64,000 nucleotides of DNA from Allodiplogaster sudhausi (GCA_945643635.1 CALZFC010000007.1:1266501-1330500), one strand, 5' to 3'. Numbered from the stretch's first letter, positions 11,781-22,395 are shown. Numbers and translations are program-made. The notes: a model not told the origin generated them from the letters alone.

Positions 11781-14464
11781 CTACTCCTCGGACGTCACGA
11801 ACTCCCTTGAGCTTGCAACGGAAGGTGCCTCCTGGTCAGCCTCATTCTCGTTCTCCTCCACTCTTGCCCATTTCCCTCCGGCCGGCTGGCTCTCCACTCC
11901 CTTCCCCACTCGGACCAGCTTGCCAGTCTCAGGGTCCGGCTCATATCGGAAGGCGCAGTCGTTGTGGTATCGAAGAACCTTAACATCCATGACCTCATAC
12001 TCCTGTTAATATTCCGGTACTTCATTGAGATGTAAAAAGAAAATTTTTTTAAGTGGGCTGTAAATAACCTTCTTCTGAGCGACGCGCTTGGCCGGATGGG
12101 GACGCCTTCTAACAGTCTCGGAAGTCAGCTGGGAGGAGAAAGAGGCAGACGAAGAGGGCGCGGGAGTGGAGGCCGCGGAGAGAGCTGCATCCTTCTCCTG
12201 CAAAGAATTCTCCCTTCAGTTTCCATTCATTTTGATTCTCCCTAGTTAGTTTTCTATTATTTAGTATTCCCTATTCTCTCGCTCTCTCTACTCTCTCCTC
12301 TCTCTCTTCCTCACCCCACCTTCAACCTCTTCAGCTTCTGCTGTAGAGTGAGCTTCTCCTCGTCCATGTCATCCCCGTGTCCTTCGGAGACAACTCGAAC
12401 ACGTTTCCTGTAAATAATGTTATCAAAAATTGCCCATCACTTCCAATTCCGCTCTTTTTATTCCAATATGCGCATCGCACCACTCGCGAAAACACAAAAC
12501 AATTCAGTGTCCCTACCGGTCTGTAGCTGCAGAAGGAGGGATAGCTGAAGAGGGTGGCAGAGAGATGGGGGCACATCCACCGCCACCCGGAGTCGCCTTC
12601 GAGGAGAGTGCCGTGTCTGAGGAGAAAGAAGGAAAAGGATGACCTCTCTTGGTCCTCTTACTAACCCTGCCCGGTTGCCGGGAGAGTGAGAGTTTGCGTC
12701 CTTCGATAGCGAAGAGCACACTGCAGATCGCGCAGCCTCAATAGCTCCTCGCGATCATTTGCCTGCAGTGACACTTTTCTGACAGTTACAGTAACAGTGA
12801 TGAGCAAGGTCCGACGTAAGACTCCTGGCCGGGGGGGGGGGGTACAAAGCCGGGAAGAAATAGCTTTTTCGGTCAAAAGTCACTTTTATTGTGGATAAAA
12901 ATGCTGTTTTTCAAGCAAAAAATGTTTCTTCCGGAGGGGGGGAGAGGGGTTCAACGGGATTTTGAGCAGGCGGCCGGAGGGGGGGGGGGAGTCAAAATGG
13001 CGCATGCACCGACCTTGTTCAGCACTGTACAGTAACAGTTTATCGGAAAGCACATTTGAGAATTACCACGTCATAATATGAAAAAAGGATAGAAGTTATT
13101 AGAAAAAAAAGAAGAAAAAGAAACTAAATCTAACCGCTTTCTGATTCGCGACATTCATAGCGACTTCGGCAGAGAAAACCTTGTCCTGCAACAGGGAAAC
13201 TATAGTTTCTTCTCTTATAATGTAGCTAGGGAGATCCGTTATTTATTGCTAGTAAAAATAAGTTTTGGATGGAAATGCAATGAAACCTTGAGCTGGTCGC
13301 ACTCGCTACGCAGCCGCTCGTTCTCTTCCGTTCTCTTCACGAGATCCTTGCTGGAAAAGTATTTTCTACATGTATATTAGCTATAATTTCACTTGCTGAT
13401 TACAGAAAACTTTTTGAAAGCAAAAAATATGAAAAACCAGAATGAAGAGAGCTGTTTCTTAATGAAGACATCCGCTGTTGCCTTCCGCGCGTCCCTCGAG
13501 AAGTCGATCCTCGCACACATTGCTCTAAAATTTACAGACAATTAAATGAGATTGTTATTGAAGTATAAAATATTTATGCAGTACAATATTAATATTCACC
13601 AACTTCTGTTCAGCTGAGATGATCGCATTCCGAAGATTCACTAATTCCGCTTGAAGAGGGCCGCACTTGCATTTCACTTCGACCTAAATATTAACAGTTG
13701 CTAAAATCATTCATAGGCTAGTTGTTAGTATTCGGGAAGATAGTCGATACAATTCAAAATGATTGGTATTTTGCAATTTTTTAAAAAGTAACCTACTGAC
13801 CATCTGCTTAGCTCCGGTAGCTTGAAGGGCGAGTTCATCTCTCTCCTCCTCCAACTCCTTCACCATCCCACGCAGATTCTGGTTCTCATTGAAGAGCTCG
13901 CGGAGATCATTCTCGATCTTCTCCCTCTCCGTCACGAACTGAGTTAGGAATGGTAGTATATGCATGAGGCGGATAGCAACTATCAAGGACTCACTCAGAG
14001 AATTTCACTCGATTATCCCTTTAGTAAACTGTTCGTTCTTTACCTCGGAGAACATGCTGTTTCCCTTGGGCGCATGCTTCGTGTACGACTGCAGTTCGAA
14101 GAGCTGGCCTTCCAGGCAGCGGATAGCCTCTTGTGCCTCGTCTCTGTCCCGTTGAATCATTCGTGCCTGGTTTAGTTAGCATATGGTTAGCATACTGTAT
14201 CAGAGAACAGGAGAATCGTAGGCAGAACAGACAGTGAAATGAACCGTAGAACAAGAGCAGAGAACACGCTAGATGAATGAGAGTTAAGCATAAGTAAATA
14301 CAAATTCTCCACTTGCCTCTTCAATGGCGCCCTCTTCCCGTTCGCGTGCTTCTCTCAACTGGCATTCGATGTCGAGGTGGTGCAGCTCGCACTTGCGGAT
14401 CATTTCGTTCGCTTCAGTCAGCGAATTGCGGAGCCGCTCCTTTCAGATGAGGGTGATAGTAGAG

Positions 14465-14506
<42 letters not shown>

Positions 14507-15643
14507 CAGAGAAAGAGAAGATGACTGACAATCTCCTCCTGGTCGGCACTGTCCCGGCTGATAGAACTCTCATTGAATGGGAAAACGGCGCGCATCGCCG
14601 CCGCCTTTAACAGACGTGGATTATGCATTCTACTACTGAGACAAAAAAATGATTACTTAAACATAACACACAAAGCGTGTCCGCTACAAATGACAAACCT
14701 CGGCCTTCTCGTCGGCGAGCTCTTTCTCAAGATCTCTAAGACGCTCTTCTAGCTTAGCCACGTTCGCCAAGGCACTGTCGCGCTGGAAATTGAAGTAGCT
14801 TCAAGTAGTACAGAATATTACGAACAGAAAGGCTACCTCTTGTTCTGCGGCGGTCAACTGGCTCAGGACACTCTGCTGAGAAATAGACGCGGAGGAAGCA
14901 TTGTTACTCCTGAAATGGCCACAAAAATAAACGAAGCATTCTCTTGTTTTCAGGCTACTCGAAGTTCCTCAATGCTCACCAACCGAAGAGCTGCGTTCTC
15001 GGCGCGGAGCCGATCGATTTCTTCTTCGCATTCCGTGACGGCTTCCTCTTGCATTCGGGACTTGGACTGGAGACGCTGATATTCCTGCAACAACGCAGCG
15101 CATTAGCAATACCAAGTCAGCAATTTTAAGAAGACAAATTAAATATTCAACCAAATCAGCATCGCGTTCATCACTCACAATCAGAGATGGTAACGGCCCG
15201 GCCCGGCCCGGCCCTGGCGGGCCCGCGGGCCGGGCCGGCCCAATTTCCCAGGACCCCGGGCCGGCCCAAAAAAGTTGGGCGGGCCCGTGAGCCCGTTTGG
15301 GCCCGCAATGTCGTCCAGTCTGGACGACTGGTGGCATTGTTAAGAGCAAAACTTTCTTCATTTGTTTATTTTCCCCCCTAAAAGTCTTTTTTATATACAT
15401 TAAAATGAATGCTCGTAGCCCGAGCATGAAAAATTCTGAATTTCAAAACACTTTGTAACTCGTCGGACTTTTTTCCCAGAATTTTTTTGAAAATCGGGCT
15501 CAAACGGGCCCACGGGCCGGGCCGGGCCAAAATTTTTGGGCCATTTACCATCTCTGCTCACAATACTTAAAGGAACTCACACATCGAAGTTGTTCATGCT
15601 GATCAGCGAGGGCGCGAAGCGCCTGCTGTTCTTCTTCGGTCAT
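11781..15643 (-). CDS. Spindly-like dynein/kinetochore adaptor
   Basis: A multi-exon coiled-coil protein starting MTEEEQQALRALADQHEQLR (ATG at 15643, directly after a CAG) and ending at the TAG at 11781. Most of the length is heptad-rich coiled coil. The key recognition feature is KGNSMFSE followed by a charged helix (exons at 14163-14044 and 13940-13801). It matches the Spindly box (GNSLFAEVEDRR-like) used by Spindly to recruit dynein-dynactin and reach kinetochores. The tail is Ser/Pro-rich with basic patches, as in Spindly. One intron, near 14312, uses a GC-AG donor (GAG|GCAAGT). The exon at about 13615-13700 ends in phase 0 while the next one reads best in another phase, so that junction is unresolved. 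A hAT-type element sits in each of two introns. It could be another coiled-coil adaptor if the Spindly box is coincidental. Confidence 0.7.
12795..13027. mobile_element. hAT-type MITE in a Spindly intron
   Basis: A 233-bp element with imperfect terminal inverted repeats (left CAGTGATGAGCAAGGTC, right GACCTTGTTCAGCACTG) and an exact 8-bp target duplication TACAGTAA at 12787-12794 and 13028-13035. The interior contains several G-runs of 7-13 bases and no coding capacity. Its ends differ from the 10922/15182 family, so it is a separate hAT-like family. It lies just upstream, in the sense of the gene, of a Spindly exon acceptor near 12771. Confidence 0.85.
14468..14505. repeat. (GA)n microsatellite in Spindly intron
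   Basis: About 38 bp of pure GA repeat within a Spindly-like intron, reading as CT on the sense strand close to the acceptor of the exon at about 14438. Confidence 0.9.
15182..15556. mobile_element. hAT-type MITE, copy 2
   Basis: A 375-bp second copy of the element at 10922, with the same ends (CAGAGATGGTAA / TTACCATCTCTG) and its own exact 8-bp duplication CTCACAAT at 15174-15181 and 15557-15564. It lacks an internal GC-rich segment present near 11281-11345 of copy 1. It lies in the first intron of the Spindly-like gene, about 25 bp from the splice donor. High similarity of the shared parts suggests recent activity of the family. Confidence 0.92.
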
Positions 15644-16088
15644 CTGATAAAGAACTAAAAAAAATTGCAATACATTAGCATTTTGGAAAGAAAACGCATG
15701 ACTTCACTGAATGAATGGAATACAATTACAAGAGATTGCTAAGAGTATGGGATTAAACTTCGCGCCCTTGAGACAAGATGAATATTTTAGTGCGTTGTTT
15801 GAGATTCGAAGTTTGCATTTAGATATTTCAAGGTATCCAGCGACAACATCCTCGGTGTCTTCGAAATGTGTCGAAAAAGGTTTCTCCAGCAACATGTTTT
15901 CTTTAGTATTCAACTTTATGTCTAGTTTTTTTTTCATGCAAGTATAAGATGTTTCGCATAGCTTGCGTTTGCTTCTCTATTTCGCTACTTGCCTTGATGC
16001 TTTGCGATAATGAACCGTAAGAAATGTTTGCCATATTCGTTCTGGATGAAAGAGCCACAACACGAAGTATGATTTGTTTTCAGAAACA
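15644..16088. promoter_or_regulatory. divergent promoter region, Spindly-like / Tat-SF1
   Basis: A 445-bp spacer separates the divergent start codons of the Spindly-like gene (-) and Tat-SF1 (+). No core promoter motif is clear. Both starts are closely preceded by acceptor-like sequences (CTTTATCAG directly before the Spindly ATG, TTTTCAG six bases before the Tat-SF1 ATG), so the true 5' ends may be set by cis- or trans-splicing. Shared bidirectional control is an inference from spacing only. Confidence 0.4.
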
Positions 16089-18740
16089 ATGTCTGAAGAG
16101 GTCGATAGCACCGAGGAAACGTTGCGAAAACGAAAACTCGAGGAAGATGACGAGAGCGCCGAAGGGAGTGATGCCAACAACGGGAACGCGTCTTCTGAAT
16201 CTCCCAATGGAACCAACAGTATGTCACACCAACGTTGTGGAGCACAGAATATCTATTATGTTCACGTTGCCTTTTTGGCGCTATACTAGTTGGGGGGGGA
16301 CCGAAAATTTTTCTGCTATTCCAACTGAAATTTCCCATTGCCTAAAACCACCTCTGCGCACGATTTGGGTTCGAATTGGAAACAAATTTTTTTGGTCCCT
16401 CCCAACTAGTATAGCGTCCCTTTTTTGCTATCGAATCAGGGATCGTGACTACATTTTCAAGATTCTCAGCGGTTTCTGCAAGGAAGGTGGATTTTCCGTC
16501 ACGAGAATGGCGGTTTTTCATCGTATGATGAGGCGAAGGGATGGGTGCCTGTTAATGAGGACGAGGCTGAGTTTATTCTGCAGTTGTGGATGGAGCAAGA
16601 AGTCAACGAGGCCAAGGTTCTGCTTAAGTTGTGCTTCTTATAAAACCAAACTGCTAGCTGGCCTGGAAGCCGTGAGCATTTCTCTTCTTTTGAGAAGCCG
16701 GATGCAGCGAATGAGATTGACGATGACTTCCTGGCTCAATACCGTGCCAGCTACGGAGTGGAATACGACTACTCTTCCATGCCTGCTCCCTCTTCTGCGG
16801 CCTCAACCACTGCCTCTGAAAAGGAGAAGGAGGAACAGGAAAAGAAGCCCAAAGGGCCGCGGCCACCAGGTCAATCCATGTTTATTCGTCAGAATATAGA
16901 TGAAGATCTTAAGTCATAACATAGTTTTTTTTTCAAATTATTTTTGTGTAATTATTGAGATTAGTGTTGAGGCTGGGTTGACATGGACGACCGGGTTCAC
17001 GCTGTTTACATCTCCAATCTTCCCACTGACATGACCGATGAAGAATTTCGGGTAAATCTCTATTTCACAATGAAGTTACATTTGTGAGAACTATTCTTTT
17101 TAGGAGACTGTTTCGAAATGCGGTGTCGTGCAACAAGACGCGAGAAGCAGCAAGCCCAAGCTCAAGCTTTACAAGGATGACGAAGGCAATAACAAGGTCA
17201 TTTTGGTTGCTCAGAAGGTGTTCATCGAATAAGAATGTTCATGTATTCCAGGGCGACGGCCGATGTTGCTACGTGAAGAAAGAGTCAGTTGACCTGGCGC
17301 TGTCCATCCTGGACGGGATGAATATCCGCGGCAAGAAGATCAAGGTCGAGAAGGCGCACTTCGAGTTGAAGGGAGAATACGACCCGAAGAAGAAGAGGAA
17401 GAAGCTCACTGCCGCGCAGAGGAAGCGATTCGCAGAGACGCAGAGCAAGTCAGCCAATTCATCTTCACTTTGAGGACCCTTTAGTTACGATTGAAACACA
17501 ATGGGAGAAACATTATAACGAAAAGTATTTGAAGGTCTTCAGATTTCCAAAGTACTTAATATTTAATAAAGATGGCATAGTTTTTATTATTGTTGTTGTT
17601 GATTCGAAACGTCTTATTTGATTATCGTGAATCTGGTATAAATGGTTGAAGGCACTTTGACTGGCGACCTGACAAGCCTCGCAGCTACCGCCCCCTCTCG
17701 GATTGCACCGTAATCATCAAGAATCTCTTCACTCTTCAAGAGCTGAATGTCAGTTCTCGTTCTCAATCTTAGATTCACACTATAAAATCGGCGTCCTATT
17801 TGCTAGACAATGTTCAACTTCTTGCAGGAGGACGCTTCTCGCCTTTTCGATCTGAAGGAGGAACTGCGAGTGTGCGGCGAGAAGTACGGAATCGTCAAGA
17901 AAGTCGTCGTCTACGATGTCCGTTTCAAGTGCACAAACGGTTCACTTCTAACTAGTCTAGCACGGAGGGTACGGGTCATACAAATTCTTCCGGTTTGAGA
18001 GCACACCAAATCCGCGTTGCGCCCGTTTCATGCGTCGCGGCTAGGCAAAGCATATAGCTCTCCTCCAAATGCATCGATCGAAGTGATTTAAACTCCCTCC
18101 AAAAGTTACCGTAATATGTGGTCATTAATTTGAAAATTCTGGCAACTGGCAATTTGCCAGCAATTTCACCTTGCTAATGATTTTGAAGTTCCGTTCCTTT
18201 TGTGTCACACAATACGATTGTGGAAAACTTAAGAAATTTACAGTTCGACGCACCAAAATTCTCTCAAACCGGAAGGGGGTACCCTCCGTGGTCTAGTCAT
18301 GTATTCCATAGGATTACTGTAGTCGGCTACAGTACTCCCATGGTTATAGAACAATGAAGAGGGCGTGGCATCGATAGCCTTCGAAACGACGACAGCCTCG
18401 GATGAAGCGGTGAAGATGCTGAATGGCCGAATCGTCCGTGGTCGGATTCTGGTGGCCCATCACTGGGATGGGAAGATGAAGTATAAGGTGGGTTCCACTC
18501 TCGTTATCTTCTCTTTCTGTTAGTGAAGTATTCTCATAAACATGAGTTTGATTTGCTTTCCCGTTCTTAATAAGAGGAAAAATTCAATAAATACTTTATA
18601 TCTGACTATTCTCAATTCTCAAACATAAATTACAGAAGGAAGAAACGGAAGAGGAAAGGCAGGCACGAATCGACCAGTGGAATAAGTTCGTGGAAGGAGA
18701 GAGTGAGAAGAAGGAAGAGACAGCGGCAGAAGGGAAGTAA
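16089..18740 (+). CDS. HTATSF1: Tat-SF1 (HTATSF1/CUS2) splicing factor
   Basis: Ten exons (16089-16218, 16483-16616, 16695-16869, 16972-17051, 17104-17196, 17252-17448, 17652-17748, 17828-17917, 18350-18487, 18636-18740) join in frame to 412 codons. Tat-SF1/CUS2 acts with the U2 snRNP and in transcription elongation in the nucleus. Seen in order are an acidic N-terminus, the SSYDEAKGWVPV and DDDFLAQYRASYGVEY blocks typical of the family, RRM1 (AVYISNLPTDMTDEEF; GDGRCCYVKKESVDLAL), a basic linker ending HFDWRPDKPRSYRPL, then RRM2/UHM (CTVIIKNLFTL; EEGVASIAFE). The long acidic tail of the human protein is absent. The UHM Arg-X-Phe loop reads RIV, so the Phe that binds ULM tryptophans is missing. 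Introns 1 and 8 carry inverted-repeat elements. Confidence 0.93.
16277..16419. mobile_element. small inverted-repeat element in Tat-SF1 intron 1
   Basis: About 143 bp bounded by inverted repeats: GGCGCTATACTAGTTGGG on the left, and on the right the reverse complement of GGGACGCTATACTAGTTGGG. The inverted match continues imperfectly for about 35 bp. A clean target duplication is not visible; CCTTTTTG on the left and CCTTTTTTG on the right could be an 8-bp duplication altered by slippage in the T run. The superfamily is unassigned. Confidence 0.6.
17565..17570 (+). promoter_or_regulatory. AATAAA in Tat-SF1 intron 6
   Basis: A canonical poly(A) signal inside intron 6. If the donor after 17448 is not used, the frame runs on for a few codons (ending NSSSL) to a TGA at 17471-17473, and the AATAAA follows about 92 bp later. 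This would give a short isoform with RRM1 but without RRM2/UHM. There is no direct evidence that it is used. Confidence 0.4.
17961..18290. mobile_element. TIR element with 6-bp duplication, Tat-SF1 intron 8
   Basis: A 330-bp element with inverted ends beginning CACGGAGGGTAC and then CTTCCGGTTTGAGAG, the two blocks being separated by slightly different spacers on the two sides. It is flanked by an exact GTCTAG at 17955-17960 and 18291-18296. A 6-bp duplication fits no common superfamily firmly. No coding capacity. Without it the intron would be about 100 bp, like its neighbours. Confidence 0.8.
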
Positions 18741-18751
18741 CCCTCCTCCCC

Positions 18752-19831
18752 TCACCGTCTCTTCTCCATATCACAGCAAGCAATCTCCAATTGTTCCTTT
18801 GTCTTGTCCCGTTCCCAATCCGTGCAGAGGACCACGTTGCTCACTCTGATTCTGTCCCTGTTTGTCAGCTGACGCGCCACCCTTTCCTCTGCCTGGAATA
18901 TCATTTTATCTTGTCTAAAGTTCATGAGCATATTGTTCAATAAAAAGGTTCATTTGAAGATAAACTGGAACAGTCCTTGGAGGAATTCACATTTGGAGGC
19001 TATTCTGCGGAAGACAAACGAAAGAAGGGAGAGGAAAATTGAAACCGCTCTACTGACCTGTGCTTGGCTGAGGTTGTCCCTCCTCTGTACACGGGAGATC
19101 TGTTCTTCCCTCTGGCAGAAGACAGTCCACGTCTCCCTCAGCTTCTCATGCCACCCCGCCTCCACGAGTGCCGCCGCCTCGACAAAGACGACGGTTCCCG
19201 TTGGCAACTCGGCCAGCCTCGCCTGCAGCACTCGCAGCACCGCGGGCCACACCAAATTGCTGATCTGCTCGAGCTTCTCCTTGGAGCCGAAGACAAGTGC
19301 GCCCAGTGCCTTTCTATCGACGACACCGCCGGAGACACTGCCAGGGAAGGCAAGAGCCATCTCAGCCACCAACTCGGCATCTGTTGCGTAGCACTCGTGG
19401 GCCACTCGGTCGCAGTCAATGACCTCAAGGAGCAACCATCCAGGTCTCGACAACACAGAGATCAATCGTCTTCCAACAGATGGGATAAACAGAATAGAAA
19501 TGAAACGAAGAACTGCTTACTTCGTAACCCTTGCGTTTGAGATCTTGAGCAACGTGACTCTTGCCGGAGGCGATGCCTCCAGTCAGTCCAATGGTGTAGA
19601 TGTCAGGGAAGAGGGAAGGGGCACGGACGGGGAGGCGGAGCCGGCCGAGCAGCTCTCGTCTACGAGATGATGAAGACAGCTTCGTCTCGCACACAACAGC
19701 ATCGCAACCTCCGATCAGACCAATCTTCTCCAGTGCAACCTCGCTCATGCCTCGCTCCTGTAAATACTATTTCTCACTGTCGCGCTCTCTCCCCCCCCCC
19801 CCCCATCTCTCTCCTCTCCCCCCTTCTCTTT

Positions 19832-19866
<35 letters not shown>

Positions 19867-20582
19867 CCAACCTTTCTCTTGTCGTTGACTGCCATGCCTC
19901 CCTTGACAGTCTCCTCGCTGACAATGAGTGCTTGAATGTCCGGGTCGACGATGGCAGGGCCGAAGGGATCCGTGATAGGCGAGCACTCCACGCGGACATT
20001 TGAAACTGAAGAGATGAAGTCGTCCACCGCACCGATCCGAGCGGAGAGAGGCTCCATCAACTCCCACAGCTTCTTCTCTGCAACATATACCCTCTTCGTC
20101 TCACTCTCTCTCTCTCTCTTCTCACTCTCTCTTTCTCACCACTAACTCTGAATCATCGGTCCATCCGTAACTCCACAGACAATGGACTCGCTGGCGAGGA
20201 GAGCAGCGCGGGAGAGCAGCATTTTGTGTCCGTTGTGGAGGCGGTCGAAGGTGCCGCCGAGACAGACCCGGATGTAAGGAGGGAGGAAGGGAGAGGGGGG
20301 ACTGGCAGGGCCGGTTTCGTCAGGGGAGGGGCTGTTCTTGAACAAGAAGATGCCTCCTGGAGGCTGCTTGCCCAGCAAAACTCTCACATCGAGAGCGGGA
20401 GCGGCGATGCTTGCCGAGGTGTACACTTGGTCGACGGCGGATAGGGGCGGACGGGCCACGCAGTCATCTCCGAGCTGGACGAAGAGTCGGCGGTAGCCTG
20501 CCTCTGCCACCTCGGCCAGTCTCTGCTCCAACCGACTCGCCGCACCCGGACGAACCAGCAGCAGGGCGGCAGAAGGCGGCAT
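18752..20582 (-). CDS. COASY: bifunctional CoA synthase (PPAT-DPCK)
   Basis: Five exons (20582-20147, 20077-19872, 19757-19521, 19423-19058, 18892-18752) join in frame to 461 codons. The enzyme makes the last two steps of CoA synthesis: phosphopantetheine adenylyltransferase, then dephospho-CoA kinase. The PPAT half shows the nucleotidyltransferase motif [18 protein letters not shown] and [15 protein letters not shown]. The DPCK half has the P-loop [11 protein letters not shown] and the [10 protein letters not shown] block. The frame is also open upstream to a Met at 20723, adding 47 residues of hydrophobic/basic sequence that could target mitochondria, where animal COASY is found. The stop codon is only 11 bp from that of Tat-SF1 on the other strand. 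Intron tracts of CT occur at about 19780-19860 and 20100-20135. Confidence 0.95.
19783..19862. repeat. C-run plus (CT)n microsatellite in COASY intron
   Basis: A run of C followed by CT-rich sequence and a pure (CT)n tract between two COASY exons. On the COASY sense strand it is purine-rich, so it is not the acceptor pyrimidine tract. Confidence 0.85.
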
Positions 20583-20723
20583 GCCTGCTGTTGTGTCCTC
20601 CGCCAGAGGAGGGCAAGGTATGAATGCGTTAGACGAGAGAAGCAGTGAGAGGTTTATGAAGAGCGGGGAACGGCAAGAGAGGAAGAGAGAAGTCCACCGA
20701 GTGGGAAGCTCGCGGAAGGGCAA

Positions 20724-21509
20724 AAGTGGAGGAAAAGGAACTGATGCTTTAACTCGTCATCTGAGCTTTTATACTCATTCTGAAATGACGAGATTTACGT
20801 AGTGCTAATATGATAATTAAATAGCGTGAGTATAATAATGCTACATGACTCTACCAAAGGTCACATAGCTATAATAATAAATTACAATATTTATAGCTGG
20901 ACTCACAGAGTCAATAAAACACAAATATAAATATGTAGATATTACTATCTACTTAACACCCGCAGATCGCGCCGCCCCTTCCATTCTTCACCCACTGCCC
21001 ACTCCCTATCTTTTTCCATCTCTGACCACGTCTCGCTCTCTGGACTCTCTGCTACGTCCACACTCACTCCAACAACCTTCCAATGTCTTTCTCCGCTCGT
21101 TCAATACTCCTCCATTTCTACTCCGCAATGGCCTATTTCTTACACAGATAACCATTCCTTCTGTCTGTCAACAGTTCCATTCAACTACACTGTTGTCAGT
21201 AGCCAAAAACAATTGCAGTTTAGTATTTTATAAGGCGGCAAAGGAGGTGTCTAAAAACGATAAAACGTGAAGCAAAAGGGGGTTGGAATGCAAACATCTC
21301 AGGGTAAAACATGATGGGCAAGGAATAAAATTTGTTAGCACCGTATGGAAAATGCACAAAGGACGGATAAAATGCTTGTAAAGGAGAGAAAAGAAAGAGA
21401 ACACGATTAGGAGAGCCAGTAAAGCAAGAAGTTTGTACCAGCAGAAGGCAAGCAGCAGTGAATACAGAGGAAGCAATACCCGTCATCATCTAAGGGGATC
21501 TCAAGGATG
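20724..21509. other. spacer between COASY and the SH2 gene
   Basis: About 790 bp between the longest COASY start and the stop of the next minus-strand gene. It holds AT-rich sequence (20800-20960) and ordinary unique DNA. Long minus frames at 21220-21489 are continuations past the SH2 gene stop in other frames. I see no separate gene. Confidence 0.6.
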
Positions 21510-22395
21510 TTATAGAGAGGCATTCGGAGGAGGACGGAGACGAGGAGCGGAGAGGCAGTCGCGGAGGCAGACATGGGAAGCACCTCGGATGGGAAGGGGG
21601 TGGCGGCGGTAGAAGGACACGGCAGAGGCGATCGACCGAAAGTGGGCACCCTCTCCCACCACCCAGCGGTCGTTCCGCCTCTCCACCTTAGAATATCAAG
21701 GAGGAAGTGGAGCGAAATAAAACAAGAAGAAAAGAGATTAAGACAGAGGTGAGAGAAAGAGAGAGCGAGAGAGAGAGAGAGAGAGAAGAATATGGTACAT
21801 CAGCCAATTTGGAAATCATTTCACCGTTACTGATATATCAAACATAAATCCAGACTATCCAGAAAAATGAAAGAAGTTCTTATGTTGTTGAACAATGAAG
21901 GCTTTTCATCTTCATTCTAACATATAATCGGCAATAATTATCCTAACACCAAAACTGCAGTTCATACCTTGAGATGAAGAATTCCTTCGTGAGCCTTGAG
22001 AGACAATGCAGCAGATTCATCATTGCGCCATCTAGAAAAAAGCGGTCAAAACAGTTTTCAATCTTCACGATCCTTCTTCATTCTTATTAAGCATAAGAAA
22101 AGAAGCTAAACCTTAGCAGAAAATCGCCAGTTTCGCAGATCTGGAGCCGCTTCTCAGCTTCGATTCGATCGACATCCTTGACAACACACGAATCGTCCAC
22201 CCGAGGCCGGCCACTCCGTCGTCTCAACTCCATGCTGAGCCGACAAGAAGTCGGAGGGGGAGAGACAGAGGATTCGGCATTCGTGAAGAGTGGAGCGGGC
22301 GAGGGATCCACGGGGGCTGCTTCCACCGAACGAGTCGAGGCAGAGAAGCCACGGCGAGTAAACTCCCACGGAACATCGTAGTGCTCGTCCGCCAT
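21510..22395 (-). CDS. small SHB/SHE/SHF-like SH2 adaptor
   Basis: Three exons (22395-22112, 22031-21968, 21686-21510) join in frame to 174 codons. The N-terminus reads MADEHYDVPWEF, like the YDxPWE phosphotyrosine motif of the SHB/SHD/SHE/SHF adaptors. A single C-terminal SH2 domain follows, with AEKRLQ..GDFLLR (the FLVR-type strand with its Arg), WRNDESAALSLKAHEG, WVVGEGAHFRSIASAVSFY and PLPIRGASHVCL. The last block resembles the RKLPIKGAEHMSL ending of SHB. The usual W-(Y/F)-H-G start of the SH2 domain is absent (CVVKDVDRIEAEKR instead). An upstream in-frame Met at 22536 would extend it by 47 residues. The protein is much shorter than vertebrate members. Role inferred: tyrosine-kinase signalling adaptor. 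Confidence 0.8.
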
